The position numbers were made by a program, and so were the translations under genes. From contig CAMLNG010000240.1 in the NCBI GenBank assembly GCA_946481195.1, positions 1 to 6,153 on the forward strand: 6,153 bases of DNA, written 5' to 3'. Positions 1 through 5,704 of this stretch are shown here, in pieces. This DNA is from an uncultured Chromatiaceae bacterium (GTDB taxonomy: Bacteria > Pseudomonadota > Gammaproteobacteria > Enterobacterales > Alteromonadaceae). The notes under the pieces were generated by a model. It saw nothing but the letters and a program-made list of their open reading frames with translations. It was not told the DNA's origin and did no database searches. Within the stretch, counting starts at the first letter, position 1. Each line of letters opens with the position of its first letter.

Positions 1-884
1 AAGAGACCGGTGGTTGCGTCTCTGATTCTTTAGAGATGGCCCGTTTTGGCAATGCGCACCCGGCAAAAACGCTGATTGTGGCCGGCGTGAAATTTATGGG
101 CGAAACTGCCAAAATTCTCAATCCGGAAAAAACCGTGTTAATGCCAACGTTGGAAGCGACCTGTTCGCTGGATCTCGGCTGTCCGGCGGATGCCTTTTCG
201 GCTTTTTGTGACGAGCATCCGGATCGGGTAGTGGTGGTGTATGCCAATACCTCTGCTGCTGTGAAAGCCCGTGCTGACTGGGTGGTGACTTCGTCGATTG
301 CTTTAGATGTGGTGGAGCATCTGGACAGTGAAGGCAAAAAAATTCTGTGGGGACCGGATCGGCATTTAGGTGCTTATGTGCAGAAGCAAACCGGCGCTGA
401 CATGATTTTATGGCAGGGCGCTTGTATTGTGCATGACGAGTTCAAGGCCAAAGCATTGGTTGAACTGAAAAAGCAGCATCCTGACGCTGCTGTGTTGGTA
501 CATCCGGAATCACCGGCCAGTGTAGTGGACCTGGCCGATGCAGTGGGTTCTACCAGTCAGCTGATTAAGGCCAGTCAGACGCTGCCGAATTCAACCTTTA
601 TTGTCGCTACCGACCGAGGCATCTTTTACAAGATGCAACAAGCGATGCCGGACAAGACCTTTATTGAAGCCCCAACCGGCGGCAACGGTGCCACTTGCCG
701 TAGCTGCGCACATTGCCCCTGGATGGCAATGAACGGCTTACAGGCGATTGAAGCGGCTCTTACCGACGCACAAGGGCACGAGATATTTGTTGATGCGGCT
801 CTGCGTGAACAGGCGCTGGTACCATTAAACCGCATGTTAGGCTTTGCAAAAACGAATAGAGTTGCAGTCAAAGGCAATGCCTGA
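1..884 (+). CDS. nadA: Quinolinate synthase NadA (5' end outside window)
   Basis: Quinolinate synthase is a cytoplasmic [4Fe-4S] enzyme that condenses iminoaspartate (from NadB) with dihydroxyacetone phosphate to give quinolinate, the precursor of NAD. The frame is open to the left edge: codons from base 3 read [11 protein letters not shown] directly into the methionine at 36, which matches the interior of E. coli NadA around residues 60-71. The ATG at 36 is therefore internal, and about 60 N-terminal residues lie outside the window. Counting from that methionine, the three cluster cysteines are present: Cys43 (ATCSLDLGC), Cys130 ([11 protein letters not shown]) and the last Cys of CRSCAHC (Cys227). 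These correspond to E. coli C113, C200 and C297. Other family motifs are [24 protein letters not shown] and [10 protein letters not shown]. The protein ends about where E. coli NadA does, with a few extra residues. The promoter and start cannot be seen. Identification is secure. Confidence 0.97.
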   Translation, partial: ETGGCVSDSLEMARFGNAHPAKTLIVAGVKFMGETAKILNPEKTVLMPTLEATCSLDLGCPADAFSAFCDEHPDRVVVVYANTSAAVKARADWVVTSSIALDVVEHLDSEGKKILWGPDRHLGAYVQKQTGADMILWQGACIVHDEFKAKALVELKKQHPDAAVLVHPESPASVVDLADAVGSTSQLIKASQTLPNSTFIVATDRGIFYKMQQAMPDKTFIEAPTGGNGATCRSCAHCPWMAMNGLQAIEAALTDAQGHEIFVDAALREQALVPLNRMLGFAKTNRVAVKGNA

Positions 885-891
885 CCGAACT

Positions 892-935
892 CAGTGCCGC
901 TAAACTGCTGAAAATTACAGCGAATAACGGCACTG
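892..935 (+). repeat. Nested inverted repeat (RNA stem-loop) after nadA
   Basis: Eight bases after the nadA stop, CAGTGCCG (892-899) is perfectly complementary to CGGCACTG (928-935). Inside the 28-nt loop a smaller stem, GCTG (907-910) with CAGC (918-921), can also form. No proper run of T follows (only TATTTT some bases later), so it is not a convincing intrinsic terminator. It may protect or end the nadA mRNA just before the tRNA promoter. The pairing is seen directly; the role is inferred. Confidence 0.4.
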
Positions 936-948
936 CGGTATTTTCCAG

Positions 949-977
949 TTGCCAAGGCAACAGAATTTACCTAGTAT
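949..977 (+). promoter_or_regulatory. Sigma-70 promoter of the tRNA-Ser gene
   Basis: TTGCCA at 949-954 (5 of 6 to the -35 consensus) and TAGTAT at 972-977 (4 of 6 to the -10) are separated by exactly 17 bases. Transcription would start near 984, about 20 bases before the mature tRNA, leaving a short leader for 5' processing. Bases 978-986 after the -10 are GC-rich (GTCGGCGCT), as in stable-RNA promoters under stringent (ppGpp) control. The -35 hexamer lies in a small palindrome, TTGCCAAGGCAA (949-960). A separate promoter implies that the tRNA does not depend on read-through from nadA. Confidence 0.6.
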
Positions 978-1002
978 GTCGGCGCTTGCTGAGGCAAGTC
1001 CC

Positions 1003-1092
1003 GGAGAGATGGCTGAGTGGCTGAAGGCGCACGCCTGGAAAGTGTGTTTAGGTTAACCCCTAACGAGGGTTCGAATCCCTCTCTCTCCGCCA
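1003..1092 (+). tRNA. tRNA-Ser (anticodon GGA)
   Basis: This is a 90-nt class II tRNA with CCA encoded in the genome (1090-1092). The acceptor stem GGAGAGA (1003-1009) pairs perfectly with TCTCTCC (1082-1088), and the discriminator base is G1089, as expected for serine. The anticodon stem CACGC (1030-1034)/GTGTG (1042-1046) closes the loop CTGGAAA, giving anticodon GGA at 1037-1039, which reads UCC and UCU. The long variable arm typical of serine tRNAs forms from TTAGG (1048-1052) and CCTAA (1059-1063). The T arm is GAGGG-TTCGAAT-CCCTC. The anticodon arm closely matches E. coli tRNA-Ser(GGA). No tRNA neighbours are present, and it is flanked by its own promoter and terminator. Confidence 0.97.
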
Positions 1093-1101
1093 TATTCAGT
1101 G

Positions 1102-1133
1102 AAAAGCCCCGCTTTAAACCGCGGGGCTTTTTT
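1102..1133 (+). terminator. Intrinsic terminator after tRNA-Ser
   Basis: A perfect GC-rich stem, GCCCCGC (1106-1112) with GCGGGGC (1121-1127), has the 8-nt loop TTTAAACC. The stem is preceded by AAAA (1102-1105) and followed by TTTTTT (1128-1133), so the A/T tracts can extend it. It begins 10 bases after the tRNA CCA end. The flanking A-tract would also let it work, less strongly, in reverse orientation, but no minus-strand gene ends there. Confidence 0.92.
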
Positions 1134-1226
1134 GTTTCTGTCGACCACAATCAGGCAATCTAAGACGACGCTTTGGTCGAATACCTGTAAACAGTCCGAT
1201 TCTCCCATGCGCCCCCGCGGTGGTTT

Positions 1227-1235
1227 TGCTAAAAT
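1227..1235 (+). promoter_or_regulatory. Extended -10 promoter for rlmC
   Basis: TGCTAAAAT combines a TG dinucleotide at 1227-1228 with the -10 hexamer TAAAAT at 1230-1235 (5 of 6 to consensus). There is no good -35 hexamer 17 bases upstream, which is tolerable for extended -10 promoters. Transcription would start near 1242. That places the ATG at 1207 upstream of the message and favours a TTG start for rlmC. Confidence 0.5.
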
Positions 1236-1266
1236 CGCCACTTTGAATTTCAGTCGGATCAGCAAT

Positions 1267-2382
1267 TTGTACTGCGAAGCTTTTGCCCGTGGCCAGTGTG
1301 TTTCTTGCCCGCATATCCATCAGCCTTATTTGCAGCAGCTACAGCGCAAACAGGCACAATTACAGCAGATTTTTCCCGGACTGCCGCTGGAACTGCCTTG
1401 TCCGAGCGAAACTGCGCAATTCCGTAATAAAGCCAAAATGGTGGTGATGGGAACCAGTCAGACGCCTGTGCTCGGTATCCTCAATGGTGACGAACCCGTA
1501 GACCTGACAACCTGCCAGCTGTATCCGGCGGGATTTCAAGTTGCTTTTAACCGTCTGATTGAATTTATCCGTTTGGTACGGCTGGAACCTTATCAGCTCG
1601 ACAGCCGGCGCGGTGAACTGAAGTTTATTCTGTTAAGTTACAGCGAACTGGACGGCTGGTTGCTGCGTTTTGTGCTGCGCTCGCAACATCAGCTGGCGGC
1701 TATCCGCAAACATTTGCCGGCACTCCTGCAGCAATGGCCTGAACTGGCTGTGGTGACAGTCAATTTGCAACCGGAGCATAAGGCCATTCTCGAAGGTGAG
1801 CAGGAGTTTGTGTTAAGTCAGCAAAGCATGCTGCGCCAGCAGCTGAACGACGTGGTGCTTTATCTGCAGCCACAGAGCTTTTTTCAGACCAACACCGCTG
1901 TTGCCGCCGCTTTGTATCAAACGGCGCGTGATTGGACCGCTGCACTGCAGCCAGACCGGATCTGGGACTTATTTTGTGGTGTTGGTGGATTTGCGCTGCA
2001 TTTGGCCAAACCCGGCATTCAGGTGACCGGAATTGAAATTTCAGCGCCGGCTATCGACTGCGCCAGCCGGGCTGCTAAAGAGCGCGGCGTCCAGATAGAT
2101 TTTCGGGCGCTGGATGCCAGCGCTTTTGCTGATGCGGCGCAGCAGGCTCCGGATCTGCTGGTAGTGAATCCGCCACGCCGGGGCTTAGGGGCAGCGCTGT
2201 GCCAACGGATCGACGCGTTAAAACCCAAAGCGCTATTGTATTCAAGCTGTAATCCAATCACGCTGGCGCGCGACCTGCAAGCTTTGCCAGCCTATTCGCC
2301 GCAACGCGCACAGTTGTTTGATATGTTCCCGCATACCGACCACGCTGAAGTCTTAGTGTTGTTACTGCGTGACGACAGCTAA
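1267..2382 (+). CDS. rlmC: 23S rRNA (uracil-C5)-methyltransferase RlmC
   Basis: RlmC (RumB) is an Fe-S, SAM-dependent enzyme that methylates C5 of a single uridine of 23S rRNA (U747 in E. coli). From the TTG at 1267 the protein is 371 aa (E. coli 375). The [4Fe-4S] cysteines Cys3, Cys11 and Cys14 then sit at the same positions as in E. coli, with the fourth at Cys83 (TTCQLYP). Other motifs are FRNKAKMVV (52-60), QSFFQTN (203-209), the SAM motif DLFCGVGGF (234-242), NPPRRG (301-306), the nucleophile Cys328 in YSSCNP, and the C-terminal HAEV with a probable base, Glu361. The start is uncertain: an in-frame ATG at 1207 would give 391 aa but lies before the likely promoter and has no clear ribosome site. 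TTG 1267 has only a weak GGA (1256-1258). TTG 1243 is a third option. It converges with the next gene at a 16-base gap. RlmD is a less likely identity, given the length and N-terminus. Confidence 0.93.
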   Translation: MYCEAFARGQCVSCPHIHQPYLQQLQRKQAQLQQIFPGLPLELPCPSETAQFRNKAKMVVMGTSQTPVLGILNGDEPVDLTTCQLYPAGFQVAFNRLIEFIRLVRLEPYQLDSRRGELKFILLSYSELDGWLLRFVLRSQHQLAAIRKHLPALLQQWPELAVVTVNLQPEHKAILEGEQEFVLSQQSMLRQQLNDVVLYLQPQSFFQTNTAVAAALYQTARDWTAALQPDRIWDLFCGVGGFALHLAKPGIQVTGIEISAPAIDCASRAAKERGVQIDFRALDASAFADAAQQAPDLLVVNPPRRGLGAALCQRIDALKPKALLYSSCNPITLARDLQALPAYSPQRAQLFDMFPHTDHAEVLVLLLRDDS

Positions 2383-2398
2383 CAACGTCTGGAACATC

Positions 2399-2926
2399 TT
2401 ATCGCTTGCATTCCGCCGGTTGTGGCAACTGCAGTATTTGCAGTGACCATTGTTCGCCAACCCGGGTCAGCTGATAAATCCGGCCATAATCTGCTTCCCC
2501 AAGTTCCGGGGCTGGCAGTCTACTGAGCAATGTCGCCAGTTGCGGTGTGGTATTGCTGTGACCAACCACCAGCGCATCTGCTGTGCTGCTGTGTAGTTGA
2601 GCGGCCAGCGCAGGTAAGTTTTTGGCATCATATTGCTGCAGGCTGCGTCCGGCTTTGAGGCTGGCTGCTGCGGTCTGCTGCGTGCGCTGATAACCACTGT
2701 GATAGAGCATCGGCAACTGAACTTGCTGCAATAAAGTTGCTAATGCAGCCGCTTGTGCCTGACCACAGGCAGAGAGCAGCGGATCTTTGCCGTTGTCGGC
2801 TTTTTCCGCATGCCGGACCAAATACAGCTGTTGGATATTTGCCGCCTGCACGGCTGTTGCGCAACAAACTGCAAACAAAAAGCCGATCCCGACCTTTGTT
2901 GTCTTGCGAAAAATTCTGTGTGTCAT
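2399..2926 (-). CDS. Secreted histidine phosphatase (phosphoglycerate mutase-like)
   Basis: This is a 175-aa member of the histidine phosphatase (RHG) superfamily, the branch that includes SixA-like proteins. The N-terminus is a classic Sec signal peptide: basic residues (MTHRIFRKTTK), a hydrophobic core (VGIGFLFAVCCATAV) and an AXA-like site, VQA|AN, after about residue 28. The mature protein is therefore probably periplasmic, unlike cytoplasmic SixA. Catalytic motifs are LVRHAEK (Arg38, nucleophile His39), YHSGYQRTQQTA (Arg81) and VVGHSNT (His123). The substrate cannot be read from the sequence; phosphohistidine or small phosphoesters are possible. I chose the ATG at 2926 because AAGGGG lies 5 bases upstream. 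A GTG at 2932 overlaps that ribosome site. Its 3' end faces rlmC with a 16-base gap and no obvious terminator, and it diverges from the tonB-like gene. Confidence 0.85.
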   Translation of the reverse strand: MTHRIFRKTTKVGIGFLFAVCCATAVQAANIQQLYLVRHAEKADNGKDPLLSACGQAQAAALATLLQQVQLPMLYHSGYQRTQQTAAASLKAGRSLQQYDAKNLPALAAQLHSSTADALVVGHSNTTPQLATLLSRLPAPELGEADYGRIYQLTRVGEQWSLQILQLPQPAECKR

Positions 2927-2967
2927 TTTCACCCCTTATTTGGTTCTGCGACGTCCAAGCTCTGAAC

Positions 2968-2996
2968 GCGGTGCAACATACACCGCATCGTGCAAC
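2968..2996. promoter_or_regulatory. Candidate operator in divergent intergenic region
   Basis: The 94-base gap between the two divergent genes holds a perfect inverted repeat, GCGGTG (2968-2973) and CACCGC (2981-2986), with a 7-base spacer. An overlapping direct repeat, GTGCAAC, occurs at 2971-2977 and again at 2990-2996 (starts 19 bases apart). The position suits a shared operator for the phosphatase and tonB genes. It does not resemble the Fur box consensus, and I could not identify a confident -35/-10 pair on either strand. The repeats are seen; a regulatory role is inferred. Confidence 0.35.
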
Positions 2997-3020
2997 TTTG
3001 TATTTCTCCGGAGACGCATC

Positions 3021-3719
3021 ATGACAAGCATTTCTTTTTCCGACAATCTGCAACCTGATAGCGGGCTATTCAGCGCGCAACAATATCCGGCAACTTTTAA
3101 CTGGTTACCAACGTTGTTGCGAGGCCTGACGATGGTAGGGGCCGCCGCCCTGATTAGCTTTGCTTTGTTTCAGCTGATGGCGCAACTGGTGCAGTCAACG
3201 GCCCCCATTACAGCCAAAGTTGAGACGGGGTTTGATGTGACTCCGCTGGTGCCGCGGGAGGAATCTGCCGCGAGAAAAATAATACGGCAAATTCCGCAAC
3301 CACCAGTGCCACAGCTGATACCAAAACTGACGGTGCCTGCTTCCGAAGATCCTGGCGAGTTACTGGATATCACACCTGATTCGGAGCGGCCGACTATTGC
3401 ATTGGCTGGGCCAAGTCTGGAAGCTCCGGCCGGCGCTGATAAAGCCGCTACGCCGCTGGTGCGGATTGAACCTAAATATCCGCCGGTCGCCGCCAGAGAA
3501 GGGATCAACGGCTGGGTGCAGCTGCGTTTTAATATTGCCGCGGATGGCCGGGTCACAGATGTCCGGGTGCTTGCAGCCGAACCCAGACGCGTGTTTGAGC
3601 AGGAAGCCATCCGCGCACTGAAGAACTGGAAATATCAGCCAAAACTTGAAAATGGCCGTGCTGTTGCGCAAAGTGATCTGGAAGTGCAGTTGGACTTCCG
3701 GCTGGACCAGCAAGGTTAA
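3021..3719 (+). CDS. TonB family energy transducer (TonB2-like)
   Basis: This 232-aa protein should link proton-motive force at the inner membrane, via an ExbB/ExbD motor, to TonB-dependent outer-membrane receptors. An unusually long cytoplasmic N-terminus (~36 residues) precedes one membrane segment (about 37-57, MVGAAALISFALFQLMAQLV). It lacks the His-containing membrane motif of classical TonB and instead resembles short TonB2 proteins, including the FALFQLMAQLVQ stretch and the conserved VPREE/RK region after it (residues 78-86). The periplasmic linker is short and only modestly proline-rich (IPQPPVPQLIPKL, 91-103). The TonB C-terminal domain spans about 145-232 with EPKYPP, GWVQLRFNI, DGRV and ALKNWKYQP. 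GGAG (3010-3013) lies 7 bases before the ATG, which fixes the start. No exbB, exbD or receptor gene is adjacent. The sigma factor gene follows 78 bases later with no terminator between, so co-transcription is likely. Confidence 0.88.
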   Translation: MTSISFSDNLQPDSGLFSAQQYPATFNWLPTLLRGLTMVGAAALISFALFQLMAQLVQSTAPITAKVETGFDVTPLVPREESAARKIIRQIPQPPVPQLIPKLTVPASEDPGELLDITPDSERPTIALAGPSLEAPAGADKAATPLVRIEPKYPPVAAREGINGWVQLRFNIAADGRVTDVRVLAAEPRRVFEQEAIRALKNWKYQPKLENGRAVAQSDLEVQLDFRLDQQG

Positions 3720-3740
3720 TATGGGCCCGATAGCCGATAA

Positions 3741-3775
3741 GCCGCCTCCGGCAAACGCAAATCGCCAGAGGCAGC
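3741..3775 (+). repeat. GC-rich stem-loop between tonB-like and sigma factor genes
   Basis: GCCGCCTCCGGC (3741-3752) can pair with GCCAGAGGCAGC (3764-3775). Ten of twelve positions pair, the two exceptions being C-A mismatches, and the loop is 11 nt (AAACGCAAATC). No T-tract follows, so it is unlikely to be an intrinsic terminator. It ends about 10 bases before the ribosome binding site of the sigma factor gene, where it could stabilise the upstream message, be a processing site or tune sigma factor expression. Function is inferred only. Confidence 0.45.
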
Positions 3776-3797
3776 CTGAAGTGGCAGGGGAGGCAGT

Positions 3798-4412
3798 ATG
3801 GGATGGAAATGGATAGGTCGTCTGGGGGCGGTCAACCGGCAGCAGTTGGCCGGGCAGATCCCGGTGGAAAGCCGGCTCTTGCTGCGGCAATATCAGCTGC
3901 AAGCCGATCCGGCCTTGTTGCAGCAATTGTTTTTACGTTACGCCGATGCGCTGTACCATTTTTTACTGCAACAAAGCGATGCAGAACTGGCGCAGGATTT
4001 AAGCCAGCAAGCCTGGGTACAACTGATGTTGCATGCCGACAGCTATCAGGGACAAAGCTCAGTCAAAACCTGGTTATTCAGCATAGGCCGCAATCTACTG
4101 ATTGATGAGTGGCGCCGCCAACGTCCGCAAGCTGCGCAGGAGTTGCTGGATGAATTGCCGGATCCGGCGGCAAAACCGTTGCAGCAACTGCTGGCGGCTG
4201 AGCAGTCCGCCAATTTAGATCTGGCGATCCAACGACTGCCACTGTTGCAGCGCGAAGCTTTATTACTGCAACTGGAGGATTTTTCGCTGGCACAAATCAG
4301 TGAAATTACCGGTGCTGGTATAGAAACAGTGAAAACCCGGCTGCGTTATGCGCGCCAACAATTGCAGTACTGGCTGATACCTGTTGAGGAACATAACAAT
4401 GATCACAGATAA
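3798..4412 (+). CDS. ECF-type RNA polymerase sigma factor
   Basis: A 204-aa sigma-70 family protein of extracytoplasmic-function type, containing only regions 2 and 4. Region 2 spans about 43-109: LFLRYADALYHFLL, the core-binding stretch AQDLSQQAWVQLM, and the -10 recognition part SSVKTWLFSIGRNLLIDEWRRQR. A linker (110-138) leads to region 4 (about 140-190): AIQRLPLLQREALLLQLEDFS, then a helix-turn-helix, LAQISEITGAGIETVKTRLR (163-182), that would read the -35. An ~40-residue N-terminal extension precedes region 2. A strong purine-rich ribosome site (AGGGGAGG, 3786-3793) lies just before the ATG. The next gene starts inside its last codons (14-nt overlap), the usual arrangement of a sigma factor with its anti-sigma partner. 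Which ECF group it belongs to, and its target promoters, cannot be decided here. Glutamine is frequent (about 29 of 204 residues). Confidence 0.9.
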   Translation: MGWKWIGRLGAVNRQQLAGQIPVESRLLLRQYQLQADPALLQQLFLRYADALYHFLLQQSDAELAQDLSQQAWVQLMLHADSYQGQSSVKTWLFSIGRNLLIDEWRRQRPQAAQELLDELPDPAAKPLQQLLAAEQSANLDLAIQRLPLLQREALLLQLEDFSLAQISEITGAGIETVKTRLRYARQQLQYWLIPVEEHNNDHR

Positions 4413-5100
4413 ATCTGTGCCTGTACCGTCAGGATCCCGGGCAGACGGTCAGACAACGACTGAACCCGATGCAACGCAACAGCTAGATGTGGCGCTGCGG
4501 CAGTGGCATCAGCACAGTAAGCAGCAACATCGATTAGACAACACACAACGTTTGGCACTGCAGCAACTGGTGTTGCAGGAAAAACCAAGGCGTCGCAGCG
4601 GCCATTGGCAACGAAGTGTACAACAAGTGGTCGCGCTGGCTGCCTGTATTCTGGTACTGGTGGTCTGGCTGACACCGCCAGAGCTGATGTATCAGATAGA
4701 GCAGCATCAGCAAGGTTTGTATACCATCCAAATTCATCAACTGGCACCGGCTTCTGAGCCGGAGCAGCCGTCACCGGCCAGATCAGCGCCAACAGCAGCG
4801 CAACAACGTCAGCAGCAATATCAGCTGGTCTATCAGGACTATTTGCGCAGTCAGCAGCAGGTTGGCCGGACTGTGGCTGTGTGGCGTCAGGCGACAGCTG
4901 CCGGCTGGCAGTTAGTCAGTTGTGAGCGTTTACAGGTACAGATACAGCCGGATTTGTTAGCGGCGCTGAAACAACAGCAAGCGGACCTACAGCTATGGCA
5001 GCAACTGGAACAGAGCCGTTATCTGTTGCTGACTACCGGCAGTCAGGGGCAGATCCTGACACTGAAACCGGGGACTGAACCACCGCATTGCGCAATTTGA
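4399..5100 (+). CDS. Probable membrane anti-sigma factor (glutamine-rich)
   Basis: I do not recognise the family, but layout and context suggest the anti-sigma partner of the upstream ECF sigma factor. The 233-aa protein has a cytoplasmic N-terminal part of ~70 residues (ALRQWHQHSKQQHRLDNTQR region, then a basic EKPRRR stop). One membrane helix follows at about 74-91 (VQQVVALAACILVLVVWL), then a ~140-residue periplasmic part. This is the anti-sigma topology. There is no HxxxCxxC zinc motif. The periplasmic part has a proline/glutamine segment (119-140) and two cysteines (175 and 231). Glutamine makes up about 45 of 233 residues. The chosen ATG has GAGG (4386-4389) 9 bases upstream and overlaps the sigma gene by 14 nt, implying translational coupling. 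A TTG at 4384 would remove that ribosome site. An alternative is a membrane protein unrelated to sigma control. Confidence 0.6.
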   Translation: MITDKSVPVPSGSRADGQTTTEPDATQQLDVALRQWHQHSKQQHRLDNTQRLALQQLVLQEKPRRRSGHWQRSVQQVVALAACILVLVVWLTPPELMYQIEQHQQGLYTIQIHQLAPASEPEQPSPARSAPTAAQQRQQQYQLVYQDYLRSQQQVGRTVAVWRQATAAGWQLVSCERLQVQIQPDLLAALKQQQADLQLWQQLEQSRYLLLTTGSQGQILTLKPGTEPPHCAI

Positions 5101-5112
5101 CCCGCGACCGGC

Positions 5113-5142
5113 TTGGTCTGGCACTGTCCCTGCAGCTACAAT
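5113..5142 (+). promoter_or_regulatory. Candidate promoter(s) upstream of ygjP
   Basis: Two overlapping signals sit in the 82-base gap before the ygjP-like gene. A possible sigma-70 promoter has a weak -35, TTGGTC (5113-5118), and a good -10, TACAAT (5137-5142, 5 of 6), spaced 18. Within it, TGGCAC (5119-5124) and TGCA (5131-5134) have the spacing of a sigma-54 -24/-12 element: GG at 5120-5121 and GC at 5132-5133, with first Gs 12 bases apart. Either implies separate transcription from the anti-sigma gene. Only experiment can tell which is used; the sigma-70 reading is the safer default. Confidence 0.4.
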
Positions 5143-5182
5143 GCGTATTTTGGCGATGTAGTCGTCGCGCGCGAGAGGCAAA

Positions 5183-5704
5183 GTGTTGGTGGATTTACCT
5201 TATTTACGGCAATACCCGGATTCAATTCAGCAACAGGTCCGGGCACTGGTGCAGGCGGGCACCCTTGGCAGCACACTTAAAAAGCGCTACCCCGACAGCA
5301 GCCATGACATTCAATCCGACAGCCGGCTGTACGAATACACCATGGCGCTCAAGCAGCAATTTATGCGCAGCTCGGCGCCGGTCAGTAAAGTGTGCTTTGA
5401 CCCGAAGATCCATATCGTCAATAACGCGCTGGGTTTGCACAGCCAGGTCAGCCGGGTACAAGGCAAAGCGCTGAAAAGTAAAAATGAAATTCGCGTAGCC
5501 AGTCTGTTAAAAACCTTGCCATTGCCGCTGCTGCACATGATTGTGGTGCATGAATTAGCGCATTTACGGGAAAAAGATCATAACAAGGCGTTTTATCAAT
5601 TGTGTCAGCATATGGAACCCCAGTATCATCAACTGGAACTGGACCTGCGGTTGTTTCTGACCTGGCAGGACCTGGCTGGAGGAGCAGCGGATGCAGGCAA
5701 CTGA
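5183..5704 (+). CDS. ygjP: YgjP-like metallopeptidase-domain protein (DUF45)
   Basis: A 173-aa protein that reads along its whole length like E. coli YgjP, the single-domain YgjP/DUF45 zincin-like family. Shared features are the N-terminal YLRQYP, the KVCFDPKIHIVNNALGLH and VSRVQGKALKSKNEIRVAS stretches, and the metal site VVHELAHLREKDHNKAF. In that site HExxH is His123-Glu124-His127 with a downstream His133, followed by YQLCQHMEPQYHQLELDLR. It is soluble, with no signal peptide. The fold suggests a zinc hydrolase, but the physiological substrate is unsettled. From memory, E. coli YgjP is also listed as a UTP pyrophosphatase, which I cannot verify. AGAGG (5174-5178) serves either GTG 5183 or TTG 5186; the latter gives the closest length match to E. 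coli. The gene downstream starts inside its 3' end with a 14-nt overlap. Confidence 0.88.
   Translation: MLVDLPYLRQYPDSIQQQVRALVQAGTLGSTLKKRYPDSSHDIQSDSRLYEYTMALKQQFMRSSAPVSKVCFDPKIHIVNNALGLHSQVSRVQGKALKSKNEIRVASLLKTLPLPLLHMIVVHELAHLREKDHNKAFYQLCQHMEPQYHQLELDLRLFLTWQDLAGGAADAGN

Noticed and set aside
626..955. Minus-strand open frame opposite the nadA 3' end
   Set aside because: It is composition-driven, Ala/Cys-rich, without motifs and antisense to a conserved gene.
1003..1140. tRNA-Ser as an integration site for a mobile element
   Set aside because: No integrase gene, no repeat of the tRNA 3' end elsewhere in the window, and a housekeeping gene follows directly.
1141..1180. Inverted repeat TCGACCA / TGGTCGA before rlmC
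   Set aside because: Seven perfect bases with a 26-base loop and no T-tract are within what chance produces; no function is indicated.
1099..1266. Long N-terminal extension of rlmC from ATG 1099
   Set aside because: It begins beside the tRNA terminator hairpin and lies upstream of the likely promoter; the added residues match nothing in RlmC.
2371..2389. Possible bidirectional terminator between rlmC and the phosphatase gene
   Set aside because: Only GACG/CGTC (4 bp) can pair and there is no T-tract; not supported.
2787..3020. Extended frame upstream of the tonB-like ATG
   Set aside because: It runs antisense through the phosphatase gene and its promoter region; the ATG at 3021 has a proper GGAG ribosome site and gives a normal TonB.
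3360..3926. 188-codon minus-strand open frame
   Set aside because: It lies opposite the TonB C-terminal domain and sigma factor start, and shows no domain or motif; it is a shadow of the real genes.
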